A DNA stretch of 64,000 nt, taken from NCBI RefSeq assembly GCF_048544455.1, contig NC_133537.1, forward strand, positions 308,673,738 to 308,737,737, given 5' to 3'. Shown here piece after piece: positions 51,916 through 64,000 of the stretch. The notes beneath the pieces were generated by a model. The model had not been told where the DNA came from. It saw only the letters and a list, made by a program, of their open reading frames with translations, and made no database searches. Position numbers and translations under genes: made by a program. This DNA comes from Silene latifolia (Eukaryota > Streptophyta > Magnoliopsida > Caryophyllales > Caryophyllaceae). The stretch's first letter is position 1. Each line of letters begins with the position of its first letter.

Positions 51916-53651
51916 ATGATGATAGGTTACATTATTGTTAGTATCTTATGCGTTTTTATTCTACATTGCATATGTATGATAATAAATTGGGTTTGGTTTA
52001 AACCAAGAAAATTAGAGAAACAACTTCGACAACAAGGACTTGTTGGAAACTCTTACAAACTAATCTATGGAGACCACAAGGAAAGTTCCAAAATGAGAAT
52101 TCAACTCAAAGAAAAGGCAATGCCTTTTACTAATGACTACTTTGGTCGTGTTTTCCCTTATTTCCATCAACTTGCTAAAAAATATGGTAATTGACTTCTT
52201 TTTTCTGTATTTTCTAAATTCTTGTGAGGTTTTTTTTTTAGTTACATCGGAAAATAGAATAAAATTATTACTCCTTTACCCATCAAAATGAAATAATTAT
52301 ATGATTGGATGAACCAAGATCTATCATCTTTGATCTATATTTGGTCAAATGAAAATTTGTAATGTTTTAGTGTGAATGTTATAGTTTCGTTAAATTTTGG
52401 ATAACGATTACTTTCTCCGTTAGATCATTTGTTTATCTGTTTTATTATTTTGAAGGAGTATTTTAACCAATGATAAACAAATGATTTTGGATGAAAGAGA
52501 TTAGATTTGAATCCGCATAAAAGGTCACGTGTTCATGTTTGGTCTGAATAATGTATATATTTGCTACTTTGTGTAAAATATACCTGTAAAACATGCAGGT
52601 GAAAATTGTTTCTCATGGGTGGGACCTACACCGTTTATACACATAACAGATTCGAGTTTAATAAACGATGCCATCTCAAGGATATATGAGTTCCAGAAAA
52701 TAGAAGCAACTCCGTTAGTTAATTCGCTATTTTGTGGACTTGTTAGCTATGAAGGAGAGAGGTGGGAAATGCACAGAAAACTTCTTAATCCTGCTTTCCA
52801 ACTACAAAAAGTCAAGGTAAATCATCTAATCCAATTTTATTCTAAGTGAAATTGATCATCGATTATAAGAGGTTGATATGCTTAACAATAACAATCAATC
52901 ATAGAGACATTTTATGGTAAATTCAATCATGGATTATCTTTATATTGTGTCAAAAATTAAGTTATTGTTAGATAAAGACCATTTAAGTGAAATTTGCTCG
53001 ATATAAATATCTTCACATGTACCCTAAGTTAATTTGCTGCAAATTGATTCATTTTTAATGGCCTCTTCAACGATTACGTCTATAATTTGATTTTCAAAAA
53101 TAAAGATAATTTGTCATCGAATTTTACTGTAAACCGGTTTGTTAAGGGGTCCATGTTGACGATATTTAAATATAAAGTTTGATAATTAATATCTTTGAAA
53201 ATTTATGTTAAAAAACAATTTCTCATATTCCAATGGGGGATTTCTTATCAAACTTCCTCATTTAAATCTCTTTAATATATGTCATATCTTTAGGTAATAT
53301 ACCAGAAAAATCGTTTCGGAAAACATAAGTTATGAGAATGTGGTATATATTAATAAATTAGTTTGAGTTAAAAATAAAATTAATAGACGCACTCACTTTG
53401 TTTCAGTTTATGCTACCAATATTTTGCGTTAGCATCAATGAATTGGTGAACAAGTGGGATAAATTATTATCGACAGCAAGTTCATGTGAGATCGATGTTT
53501 TTCCATATTTTACATCTATGACTGCGGATGCAATTACCCGAACTTCATTTGGTAGTACATATGAGGACGAAAGAAAAGTATTTCAACTTATTACCGAACA
53601 ACAAGAAGCTCTTGCTCCGCTAATCAACTCTATTTATATTCCAGGATGGAT
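51916..53651 (+). CDS. CYP72A-like cytochrome P450, exons 1-3 only
   Basis: Exon 1 51916-52186, exon 2 52599-52816, exon 3 53407-53651, all with GT/AG borders and joining in frame. N-terminal membrane anchor (IIVSILCVFILHCICMIINW), then the CYP72-clan pattern KPRKLEKQLRQQGLVGN, CFSWVGPTPFIHITD, YEFQKIEATP, GLVSYEGERWEMHRKLLNPAF (C-helix WxxxR as WEMHR) and SCEIDVFPYFTSMTADAITR ending at YIPGW. CYP72A enzymes are ER-bound monooxygenases acting on terpenoids among other substrates; the substrate here is unknown. The exons for the I-helix, ExxR and heme-binding cysteine are not in the remaining 10 kb, which is filled with transposons. Either intron 3 is very long or the gene is disrupted. Confidence 0.85.
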
Positions 53652-53653
53652 GT

Positions 53654-54328
<675 letters not shown>

Positions 54329-54408
<80 letters not shown>
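54329..54408. repeat. TA microsatellite, right side
   Basis: About 40 TA repeats after the MITE. Apparent Tyr-Ile ORFs here are artefacts. Confidence 0.95.
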
Positions 54409-54410
<2 letters not shown>

Positions 54411-54645
54411 GAATAGTTTGTCATTGCGCACAAAACTTGTGACTATTAAAGCTCTATTAGATCAATTTTGTCAAATTTATTCCCAATAATTAAGGATGTT
54501 AAACTAAATGTTTATTATATCCAAACCCATAACTTATACAAAATTATATTTGATATTTCATAGATCCAAATACATTGATGAAGACAACTTGTACAACTTG
54601 TACAATATAGTATATTTTGAATAGATAATGATCTATTTATGTCTT
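54409..54645 (+). other. Unique intron-like sequence
   Basis: A/T-rich, no feature recognised; probably remaining P450 intron before the Copia insertion. Confidence 0.45.
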
Positions 54646-54872
54646 TGTAAAAAAATGGATATTAAAGGAATTAGATGCTTGGCTTTATTGAATAAAGTAC
54701 AAAGATATATATACAATTCTGAGTGTTAACTAACTAGAAGTTAGTGTCCTATTCAGATGCTATTCTTTAGGAGACTAATATGGGATATTATTGACTATTA
54801 CTAAGTCTACTCCTAAGATTGAGGGTACGGTTATTAGTTTACAACTAATACAAAATAATACATATTCTATCA
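54646..54872 (-). repeat. 3' LTR of Copia element G
   Basis: Plus-strand ends TGTAAAAAAATGG and ATTCTATCA, about 227 bp, next to the C-rich complement of the polypurine tract. The left edge is an estimate since the other LTR is outside the window. Confidence 0.6.
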
Positions 54873-57800
54873 CACCCCCGCAGTCAAAGCGGGAGGAGGA
54901 CGGACGCTTAGACTGTCTCGAAAATCATCAAATAAGACGCGCGGAAGACCCTTTGTGAAAATATCAGCTATCTGATGACGAGACGGAACATGAAGCACTC
55001 GAACTTGGCCACGTGCTACTTTCTCACGAACGAAATGTATGTCCATCTCTATATGCTTTGTTCGTTGGTGTTGCACGGGATTTCCGGAAAGGTATATGGC
55101 GCTCACATTATCGCAATACACAATGGTAGCTTTGCGAGGTGGACAATAGAGCTCCAGAAGTAAGTTTCGGAGCCAACACGATTCGGATACAACATTTGCA
55201 ACTCCTCTGTATTCAGACTCGGCACTAGACCGTGACAGGGTTGGTTGGCGTTTAGAAGACCACGATATGATATTGTCACCTAGAAAAACACAATAACCAG
55301 AGGTGGAGCGGCGTGTATCGGGACAACCACCTCAATCGGCATCTGTGTAGGAGATGAGGTCGGACCCAATCGTACCAAAAAAAAATGCAAACCAAATGAA
55401 AAAGTACCTTTGACATACCGGAGAATACGCTTAAGAGCGGTCATGTGGTCAACGGTAGGGACATGCATATGTAAATAGACTTGTTGTACGACATAGGTGA
55501 TATCGGGTCGGGTGAAAGTAAGGTACTGCAAAGCCCCTGCTAAGCTGCGAAAAAGGGTTGAATCGGGAAATAGAGGGCCTGTACCACTTAACTTAGCCTT
55601 TGTATCAACCGGTGTAGCAGACGGTTTACATGAAGCCATACCTGCTCGCTCAAGTATGTCTTCAGCATATTTTTGTTGACATAAGAAGAGACCACCAGAA
55701 TGACGTGTGACCGCAATCCCAAGAAAGTAACTTAGTGGCCCAAGATCTTTCATAGAAAATTCAGATGCAAGACGCGACATAATAGAAAGGCTAAGAACAT
55801 CCGACGAGGTCACAAGAATGATGTCGTCAACATAGAGCAATAAGTAAGCAGTGTCGACTCCCTTGTTAAATATAAATAAAGAATGATCACACCGACTGTG
55901 AGAAAACCCAATCTTAGCAACATAATCAGCGAAGCATTGGTACCACGCCCGAGGGGCTTGTTTAAGACCGTATAGGGACTTCTTCAAGAGGCAAACAAAG
56001 TCGGGATGTGTAGAATCACGAAAACCAATCGGTTGATGCATATAAAATGTTTCCTGTAAATGACCATGTAAGAAAGCATTTTTTACATCAAGTTGGTGTA
56101 TTTGCCATGATTTAGAAAGAGCAATCCCAAGGACAGTCCGTATTGTTGCCGGCTTTACGACGGGACTAAAAGTCTCATCACAATCCACACCTGCTTTTTG
56201 AGACCTGCCATCACAAACGAGTCGGGCTTTATACCGCTCAAAAGAACCGTCAAATTTCTTTTTATGACGAAAAACCCACATACATCGTACAACATTTACT
56301 TCACGAGGCCTAGGCACTAAAACCCAAGTCTTATTTTCCATAAGAGCATTATATTCAACGATCATGGCCTTGTTCCAATTCGGGTCGGACAAAGCTATTG
56401 TCGGGTTTTTGGGTATAGGCGAGGGTGTGACGATAGCTGAGAGATTCATGGGTTTTTTTTGGTTTGAAAATGCCTTGCATTGCCCTAGTCATCATGGTAC
56501 GACTAGGAAGAGCAGGAGTGACGGGTTGTAGCGGGGTGGAGGACGACTGGCTAGTGTGAAGTTCATGGCGAGGTTGGGAACTAGGCAGTGGCAGACAGTG
56601 TCGAGAAGGCTGGACAGACTGTCGTGGGGAGTGCAGGACAGTAGTTTGGGTGGCACGGGATTTGGGAGAGCGGGTCTGTTGAGGTGAGTGCACCGATGAC
56701 CGTGGGGAAGTGGTGGGGGAGGGACGCGGCGGATGGCCAGGATGTGGGACAGTCGGGTCTAGGACATGGTCCTCAAATTGATGACGAAACAGAGGAGACA
56801 TATCATCATTAAGGAAATCGTAGGCTTGCGTATTTGGCTTATTAAGTTCAGCAAACGAAAATTTAGTCTCATCGAATATAACATGAAGGGAGACAATGAT
56901 TTTGCCACTAGATAAGTCATAGCATTTGTAACCTCGGTGATGGGACGGGTATCCTAAGAAGACACACGGGGTAGAGCGTGGTTGAAGCTTGTGTATTTTT
57001 GTGGAAGGGTACAAAGGGTAGCATAAACAACCGAAAACTCTAAGGTGTGCATAGGAAGGATTACGGTGGTAGAGGATTTGTGTCGGAGATTGAAAAGAAA
57101 GTTGTTTATGTGGAAGGATATTAAGTAAATAAGTGGCCATTTCAAGAGCATGATGCCAAAAAGAGACGGGTAAGGAAGCATGATGTAACAAAGTACGAAT
57201 GATATTATTTATTGTGCAAATTTTACGTTCGGATTTTCTATTTTGAGATGAGGTGTGTGGGCACGAAAAACGAAAACGCATGCCATTTTGGTGACAAAAG
57301 GCTTGAAATTTGGCGTTATCATATTCGCGTCCATTATCACATTGAAAGCATTTTATGTTCTTTTCAAAATGTGTATGAACGAATTTTGCAAATGACAAAA
57401 AAAGGTTACACACTTGTAATTTTTGGCCTATGAGAAAAGTCCACAGATAGTTCGAAAAATACTCCAAAAAAAAGAACATAATATCGATGACCAGCAGTGC
57501 TCAAAATAGGGGATGTCCATAAATCGCTATGAATAATATCAAAAGGAAATAAAGTTTGACTACAAGACTCGAGAAATGGTAACTTAACAAACTTCCCAAA
57601 AATGCATGACCGACACTTAGAAGAACATTTCCTAGAGCTACAGGAAATAAATTTATTATTACTAAGAGACTCTAAGACTGAAGGGCCCGGGTGTCCCAGA
57701 CGACTATGCCACAACGCAGGTGTCATCGCGGCAAGAGCGGATGGTGGGGCTTGGGGCTGAGCTACGGACTGAAAAGGGTAGAGGTCACCAGTGCTATCAC

Positions 57801-58206
57801 ATCTCTGTATTGGAATCCCCGTCTGTAAGTCCTTCACAGAAAAACCGAGGGGATCAAACTCAACAGATACATTATTATCGATTGTAAAATGACGGACATA
57901 AACTAAATTTTTAATAAGTTTTGGGGCATGTAGGACATTCTTTAATTTGAGCGTGGGGTTAGAATTATGGAGAGTAGTATGTCCATAACCACGAATTGGA
58001 ATGCCCTGGCCATCGCCGACGATAATATTTCGGTCCGTGCTTAATGGAAAATAAGACGAGAGCATACCTTGGGTGTATGTCATATGAGAAGTGGCACCGG
58101 TGTCCATATAGAAATTTGGATCAGGAGCATTGAGAGTCATAGTATTAAAAGCTGCGTCAATCTCAGTAGGAACGCAAGAAGGTCCAGTTTGCGCCACATG
58201 TGCTTA
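54873..58206 (-). pseudogene. Pol of Copia element G (PR-IN-RT-RH), frameshifted
   Basis: Protease FYMDTGATSHMT near 58105; GAG pre-integrase with WHSRLGHPG and CRSCIFGK; integrase catalytic Asp (HSDLWTSP), Asp (FQCDNGREYD) and Glu (KSERK); reverse transcriptase VLVPRPREVNVVRCMWVFR, LYGLKQAPRAW and the catalytic YVDDIILV; RNase [19 protein letters not shown] to [11 protein letters not shown]. The frame breaks near 57450, near 56450 (a run of T) and between 55120 and 55280. Would give a Copia polyprotein if unbroken. Confidence 0.85.
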
Positions 58207-58863
58207 AGCTGGTCCTCGACCAAGAATACCAAGTTGGCGATTGTAGGGTGGTCTTGCCCACGAGGTAGTAGGATAGGGACATGGTGGTGCTGCCCACTGA
58301 CCCCAAGGTCCCCAAGGATAATAAGCAGGCCATGAGAGAGCCGCTGGAGAAACAGGAGAGGCAGACGGTGTCGGCGTCGGCTCGGTCTGAGAAGTTGCCG
58401 ACTGAGGAGAGTTAGATCCACCACTGTTGCCTCCTCCACGGCCACGGTTGGACTTGTTATTACCTTTTTCGGAACCACCGGATCAGTTGTTATTCTTCCG
58501 TGAGCTATTGCGACCACCACCTGAATTAGAAGAGTTATCAGAGCGTTGGTCAGAGGAGGAAGAGGCCGAATACAGGGCTGTTCCGGCAGCCGTGGCATGC
58601 TTGGACTTGCGGGTTTCTTCAAGAATAAGACGAGACCGGGCTTCATAGAAGTGAGGTAACGGATTACTTTGCTGAAGAATAGTTGCGATTCCGTCATAAC
58701 TCTCATTTAAACCCGAAATGAGTTGAAGAACAAGACGTTGATTTGTGACCGGGGCTCCAACATTACTAAGTTGTCCGGCTAATTTCTTGAGTTCCTGGCA
58801 GTATGCATAAACAGAAGGAAAGTCATCAAGATGAGTTGATGAGAACTGGTGCTCGAGATAAAC
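58207..58863 (-). pseudogene. C-terminal gag of Copia element G
   Basis: Contains LISGLNESYDGIATILQQSN, NPLPHFYEARSRLILEE, then a Gly/Asn/Arg/Ser-rich tail and WPAYYPWGPWGQW. In-frame stops occur near 58482 and 58204-58206. Cut at 58863 by the LTR of element H. Confidence 0.7.
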
Positions 58864-59847
58864 TGTAGGGTAATATCCGTATAAAACCCTTTAATTATAG
58901 GATTATAACGCAAATTTTATATGCAATTTATTGTCATAAACGAAAAACAACAATGAAACGATAAAGACAAGAATTAACCTTCGGTCCTAGTGCAAATTGG
59001 CAATGAGAGATCAAAGTAGATCTCCTCCTAAATGATGCACCCAAGATCGTCCGAGAAATGCCCTTGTGCTAGAATGAATCCTCTAATTGCCTTGCAATAT
59101 TGAGAGGATCGTTTTTGTAAGTTTTCTTTAGATGAGAGATCTAGGTTTAGAGAGGAAAATGCTCTACCAAAACCCTAAAATTTTTGTCAAAAAGAATTAG
59201 GTTTCAAAAGAGAGAAAAACCTCTCTTTTGTCCTCACTTGGTCGGCCATGGGCTCTCTTGGGAAGTGGGCTTCCACTTAAACTTTTAGTTTTAGCTCATG
59301 GTCTGGTTCGCAAATCGCTAAAATGTATATGACGCGGTTTTGTTATAAATCGTCATCGGTTATCGGCTATTAAAGCATCAACTAATAATACGGATTAGTT
59401 GAAATATTAATACATGTCCGACAAAGACGATATTGTATAATTATATTCAATATACATTAATCAAATATAAATCGCTTATATTTAATTTACGAATTAATTG
59501 CTTAATTCGCCTTAGCCGTTATTATTTAATCCGTATTAAATAAAATATCTCAACATCACATTTTGACTAATTATTAGTCAAATAACTCGGACTAACTGGT
59601 TAGTCAAATTTGGCATCTACATGACTGTATTTTCATACCGTCACATCTCTCAAACGTATCCTATAGGTGTGACTTTTAGGGACCGTTGATCACCGCCATC
59701 AGAATGACAATAACGTCAAACTTATCTAGCAAGCCAACCGTTATTGATAAACGTGGACCAACTGATTATGATACAAAAGTATACCCTTTGATCCTTTTAG
59801 AGATTTATAAGTCCTTGCACTAACTGTAAAGGACACCAGCCCCAACA
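58864..59847 (-). repeat. 3' LTR of Copia element H
   Basis: Minus strand TGTTGGGGCTGG to ATATTACCCTACA, 984 bp, after the polypurine tract GGACAAGTGGGAGCT. The second LTR is beyond the window. Confidence 0.8.
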
Positions 59848-59955
59848 AGCTCCCACTTGTCCGTACAAGTGTATGTGCAATGACGTTATCCGCACTAACT
59901 GGAGGACACAGCTCCAACAAACTCCCACTTGTCCATACAAGTGTATGTGCGATAA
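59848..59955 (-). repeat. Duplicated polypurine tract region of element H
   Basis: CTCCCACTTGTCCGTACAAG (59850) and CTCCCACTTGTCCATACAAG (59921) are near-copies; each is preceded by AACTG...GGACAC and CCAACAA. So two polypurine tracts with LTR-like starts stand about 71 bp apart. Confidence 0.7.
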
Positions 59956-60706
59956 CCGATTCTCATATTCATTTAAAATTTCTCCCACTCAATGTAAAAC
60001 AATTTGCAGATCCGGATCCGCAAAGGTCGTATCTTACAATCGATCCAGTATCAAGAGTGGTTTCCCGACTAGAGAGTAACTTAAGCGATAAAACGAATAC
60101 GTATTCGAGCATGGCCATGCATTTCGATTCTGACTCCTCGAGTGGCCCCGAAAAATATCGAGTACCGATAAAGGCTGAATATTTCCTTCAACTCGAACTC
60201 CTTCCGATCTAAGCACAGCATGAAATGACCCATAAACAATCTACTTGGCCCCCTGTTACGGATGACCGTGAGAAAGAAACCAAAGTCACCCAAAATCTGT
60301 CTTAGTCTCAAGAGACAGTCGTTAGTCAAAAGAATCGACTCTTAGGATCACCATGGAGGTCCTATCCACGACCGGGCACCGAATGTTATAAAACATTTAG
60401 GACTCCACGTTGATGTCACAATTGTGTCCTACGAGATATCCGTATAACCCGCTTCTGTGATTGGTCAGTCAACCTGTTGACTTATGGCTCGTTGAACCCA
60501 CCATCAACCAACGTCACAAAATAATTACCTTGAGTTATCAGCTCACGTGGGCAATTAAGGACCAAAAATATAATGTTTGTTCAGTTCACTTTGTGGTGTT
60601 CAAAATTTGTCGTACAAATCCACATGAAAAACAAAATATATAAAATATCAAAACAATGATGTCGTATAGAGTACAAAAGAGAATGAATCTAATCCATAAA
60701 AGAGTA
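59956..60706 (-). other. Non-coding region between pol and polypurine tract of H
   Basis: About 750 bp, no gene recognised. Usual 3' non-coding stretch of this Copia type. Confidence 0.5.
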
Positions 60707-63600
60707 CTACAACTTAGGAACACGTTTAATTCCCATGGAATTAACATGCCCTTCATGCTTATCTTGTCGTAATGGTTTAGTGAGAGGATCTGCTATGTTA
60801 TCATCTGTAGCAATCTTTTCTATCACTACTTCCTTTTGCTCCACGTAATCTCGGATTAGATGAGCTTTCCGTTGTACATGTCTAGACTTGTTGCTAGACT
60901 TTGGTTCCTTAGCTTGGAAGATGGCACCTCTATTGTCGCAATAGATGGTGATCGGGTCATTCGAACTAGGCACTACAGATAGTCCATGTAAGAATTGACG
61001 CATCCATATCGCTTCCTTTGTAGCTCCGGACGGCATAGTACTCGGACTCGGTCGTAGAATCTGTAACACTTTGTTTGGAACTCTTCTAGCTGACTGCAGC
61101 GCCATTAAGAGTAAAAACGAATCCAGACTGAGATTTCGAGTCATCACGATCCGTTTGGAAGCTAGCATCTGCGTAACCGGTTGCGCATAGCTTTTGTTCG
61201 CCTCCATAAGTCAATGCCCAATCTTTAGTCCTCCGTAGGTACTTAAGAATTTTCTTGACAGCCATCCAATGTGATTCACCTGGATGCTATTGGAATCGAC
61301 TTGTCATACTCAATGCATATGCCACGTCCGGACGTGTGCATATCATGGCATACATGATTGATCCTATAGCCGAGGCATAAGGAATCCGTGTCATGCGCTC
61401 TTTCTCTTCCGGTGTCTCTGGTGACTGAGACTTGCTCAAATGCACCCCTGGAGCCATAGGAAGAAACCCCTTCTTGGAGTTAGTCATGCTGAATCTCTCT
61501 AGGACTTTGTCTATGTAAGACTCTGATCGAGAGATAACATCCGTCGTGATCTATCTCGATAGATACGGATGCCCGGAATTCTTTGTGCCTCACCCGGATC
61601 TTTCATCCTGGAAATGGTTTTTCAACCATACTTTCACCGAAGTTAAGAGAGGTATGTCATTCCCAATCAGGAGTATGTCATCGACATACAATATTAGGAA
61701 GACAATCTTGCTCCCACTCGACTTGATATAAAGACATGGTTCCTCGACGGATCGAGTAAACCCATTTTCTTTAATCACTTGGTCGAAGCGATGATTCCAA
61801 CTCCGAGATGCTTGTTTAAGTCCATAAATGGAACGCTTAAGCTTGCACACTTTCTTAGGATGTTCTGGATCGACGAAACCTTCGGGTTGTACCATGTACA
61901 ACTCTTCCTCCAAAAAGCCGTTTAAGAAGGCGGTTTTCACATCCATTTGCCAAATTTCATAGTCATGAAAAGCGGCAATCGCTAAGATAATCCGAATGGA
62001 ACGCAACATGACTACGGGTGCAAAAATTTCATCGTAGTGCAAACCTGGCACTTGGGTGAAACCTTTAGCAACTAGTCGTGCTTTATAGATATCTTGTTGA
62101 CCTTCCACAGAATGCTTTATCTTGTAAAGCCATTTGCATTGAAGGGGACGAACCTTAGCAGGTAAGTCAACAAGATCCCATACGTTGTTCTCATACATAG
62201 AGTCCATCTCGGATTGCATGGCCTCAAGCCATAGCTTTGAGTCAGAACTAGTCATGGCACCTTTATAGGTTGCGGGTTCACTACTCGTTAAGAGTAGAAC
62301 GTCATCTATGTCATGTTCCTCGACCATACCAATGTATGTCATGCGGAGGAATAGAGACTCTTCCCGACCTCCTAGGTTCCTCAGGAATATTAACCGCAGC
62401 CGGGATTGAAGGGATTGGTTCCTCCAATGGTTGCTCGGTATTTGGTTCTGGAATCTCCGACAGGTCGAAGGTTCTATCACTCTTTGCATTCTCGAGAAAT
62501 TCCTTCTCTAAGAATGTCGCACTAGCCGCAACAAAAACACGTTGTTCGGTTGGCGAATAAAAGTAATGACCAAGTGTTCCTTTAGGATAACCTATAAAGT
62601 ATGTCTTGACCGATCGCGGGCCGAGCTTATCCTCGTATCTCCACTTGACATAAGCCTCGCAGCCCCAAACCCGTATAAAGGACAAGTTAGGGACCGTTCC
62701 CTTCTATAGTTCATATGGAGTCTTGTCAATGACTTTAGACGGACTTGGTTAAGTATTAGAGCGGTGACAAAGAGCATAACCCCACAATGAGTCGGAAACA
62801 CGGTGTGACTCATCATGGATCGAACCATATCAAGTAGTGTTCGATTTCTCCGTTCGGACACACCATTCAATTGAGGTGTTCCAGGTGGAGTTAACTGTAG
62901 GGCAATCCCACAGTCCTTTAGGTGTTGATCAAACGCGTGAGAAAGATACTCGCCACCACGATCCGAACGCAGTGTTTTAATCTTTCTACCCAATAGGTTC
63001 TGTACCCTATTCTGGTATTCCTTGAATTTCTCAAAGGATTCACTTTTGTGCTTCATTAAGTAGACATAGCCATATCTACTTAAATCGTCCGTGAAAGTGA
63101 TGAAATACCTATAGCCTTCTCGTGCGGTAATTGACATAGGTCCACATACATCCGTGTGTATGAGTCATAATAGGTCAGCAGCGCGCATTCCAACACCTTT
63201 GAAGGAAATTCGAGTCATCTTACCGATGAGACATGATTCACACGTGCCAAATGATTGAAAATCAAAGGCCGAGATAGCTCCATTCTTGATGAGCTGTTTT
63301 ACGCGTTTCTCATTAATGTGTCCCATACGCAGCGTGCCATAGATACGTTTGATCTTTGTCACCAACCTTTAACTTTTTATTCATTACGTGTAATATTTCG
63401 GTGGTCTGATCTAAAACATAAATTCCGTTCATGGAGACTGCCTTGCCATAAATCATATCGTGTAATGAGAAAATGCAAGTATTATTCTCTATTACAAATG
63501 AAAATCCAAGTTTGTCAAGTGCGTAAACCGAAATAATGTTTTTGGAAAGACTGGGTACATAATAGCGATTATATAAAAATAACTCAAATCCGCTAGGAAG
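60707..63600 (-). pseudogene. Integrase, reverse transcriptase and RNase H of Copia H
   Basis: Pre-integrase zinc-binding part (GHINEKRVKQLIKNG, CESCLIGKM; 63165-63365), integrase core with TLRSDRGGEYLS and NGVSERRNRTLLD (62592-63137), reverse transcriptase (61590-62489) with WLYKIKHSVEGQQDIYKARL, SIYGLKQASRSW and LYVDDILLIGND, its end at 61287-61487 (PDVAYALSM), and RNase H (60707-61207) with YCDNRGAIFQAKEPKSSNKS and DNIADPLTKPL. Frame breaks separate these parts. Catalytic residues of all domains are visible, so decay is recent. Confidence 0.85.
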
Positions 63601-64000
63601 TCTGGATCACATATGTTCCCCTTGAGACGGCAGCCACTCGTGCTCCATTCCCAACACGCAGGTCCACCTCACCCTTTACGAGGGGTTCGATGTTTCGGAG
63701 CCCCTGCACATGATTACACAGATGAGAACCACAACCAGTATCAAGTACCCAAGTTCCGTAACTTGCATGGTTAATCTCAATCATATGAATAAAAGTAGAA
63801 GAGGATGAAGACATACCAAACGGGTTTAACGCGACTGCCTTTAAGTCCTCATGATAAACAGGACATGTACGCCTCCAATGCCCAGTCTTGTGGCAATGAT
63901 GGCATTCCATGTTTTCATTCTTGCTCTTTGTCGCGCCTGATGAGGTGCTCGACTCACCAGGCCCACTCTTACCTCGGACTCGACTTCTTGAACTTCGGTT
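63593..64000 (-). CDS. Gag zinc knuckle and protease of Copia H (partial)
   Basis: Knuckle CHHCHKTGHWRRTC at about 63870-63900, then the protease active site WVLDTGCGSHLCNHV near 63735. The upstream gag goes past the window edge (basic, Ser-rich linker). Protease processes the Copia polyprotein. After VIQTS a stop or shift breaks the frame at 63593. Confidence 0.8.
   Translation of the reverse strand, partial: NRSSRSRVRGKSGPGESSTSSGATKSKNENMECHHCHKTGHWRRTCPVYHEDLKAVALNPFGMSSSSSTFIHMIEINHASYGTWVLDTGCGSHLCNHVQGLRNIEPLVKGEVDLRVGNGARVAAVSRGTYVIQTS

Larger units (their letters stand above)
54646..58863 (-). mobile_element. Copia element G (Ale/Retrofit-like), interrupted
   Basis: Minus strand with a short LTR (54646-54872), polypurine tract (GCGGGGGTG), and RNase H, reverse transcriptase, integrase, protease and gag C-terminus in the Copia order. 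Gag is cut at 58863 by element H. No CCHC knuckle is seen; the gag end is Gly/Arg/Ser rich, as in the Ale/Retrofit group. Several frameshifts and stops. Confidence 0.85.
58864..64000 (-). mobile_element. Copia element H, 3' part, inserted in element G
   Basis: Minus strand. 3' LTR 58864-59847, then pol with RNase H, reverse transcriptase, integrase, protease and a gag zinc knuckle at the window edge. The 5' part lies outside. Its LTR and RNase H resemble those of the Copia element at 11904-26392. Several frameshifts. Confidence 0.87.

Noticed and set aside
58427-58648. Pro/Glu-rich plus-strand ORF
   Set aside because: Antisense of the Gly/Arg/Ser-rich gag end of Copia element G.

Overview
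The window is a piece of a flowering-plant (eudicot-like) nuclear genome made almost entirely of nested transposable elements. Evidence for this: plant LTR retrotransposons of the Athila/Tat, chromovirus and Copia types, a plant Mutator-like transposon, and one interrupted host gene, a CYP72A-type cytochrome P450 with plant intron structure. The species cannot be fixed from the sequence. No bacterial features, tRNA or rRNA genes were seen.

Layout. (1) 1-28810: Athila-like element B on the minus strand. Its 3' LTR is split by a complete small Athila-like element A (745-7613, + strand, TSD TTGAG). Its internal region is split by a Copia element (11904-26392, + strand), whose 5' LTR is in turn split by a Mutator-like element (12411-18189) with a FAR1-MULE-SWIM-OTU protein. 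(2) 28811-29919: LTR/PBS/leader fragment of another element (I). (3) 29920-35775: 3' half of Athila-like element E (minus), joined head-on to a plus-strand fragment D (35776-36777). (4) 36778-37310: probable Tat/Ogre-type LTR end. (5) 37311-51706: 3' half of a chromovirus-like Ty3/gypsy element F, whose LTR is split by complete Athila-like element C (39919-50996, TSD GTAAC). (6) 51916-53651: three exons of a CYP72A-like P450; its third intron runs into a TA-microsatellite-flanked MITE, Copia element G (54646-58863, minus) and Copia element H (58864 to the window end, minus), which is inserted in G.

How the parts work together. A, B, C, E and D are non-autonomous Athila-type elements. They have a TGGCGCC-type primer binding site, gag-like and/or protease reading frames, and (B, C, E) a second ORF of the ATHILA ORF-1 family. 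None carries reverse transcriptase, RNase H or integrase, so mobility would need enzymes supplied from elsewhere.

The most unusual signal is a set of short palindromes laid out with fixed pitch. A carries paired GGTCGATCGACC sites, 21 bp core to core in 9 of 10 pairs. B, C, D and E carry AATCCGNNCGGATT / AAGACGGGCGTCTT sites about 20 bp apart, and in LTRs these form four pairs with a 43-45 bp period. The F LTR carries CTCGATCGAG-type sites 21 bp apart. The MULE carries CCRYGG sites every 31-32 bp at both ends. In the LTRs the arrays lie about 95-180 bp upstream of the TATA box, and in B, C and E a second copy lies upstream of ORF2. Differences between the two LTRs of A and of C are concentrated in these arrays, and several insertions and rearrangement breakpoints fall inside them. 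ORF2 is intact in C and E although gag-protease is broken or missing. By inference this could be a transposon-encoded regulator or anti-silencing system acting on its own fast-evolving target sites.
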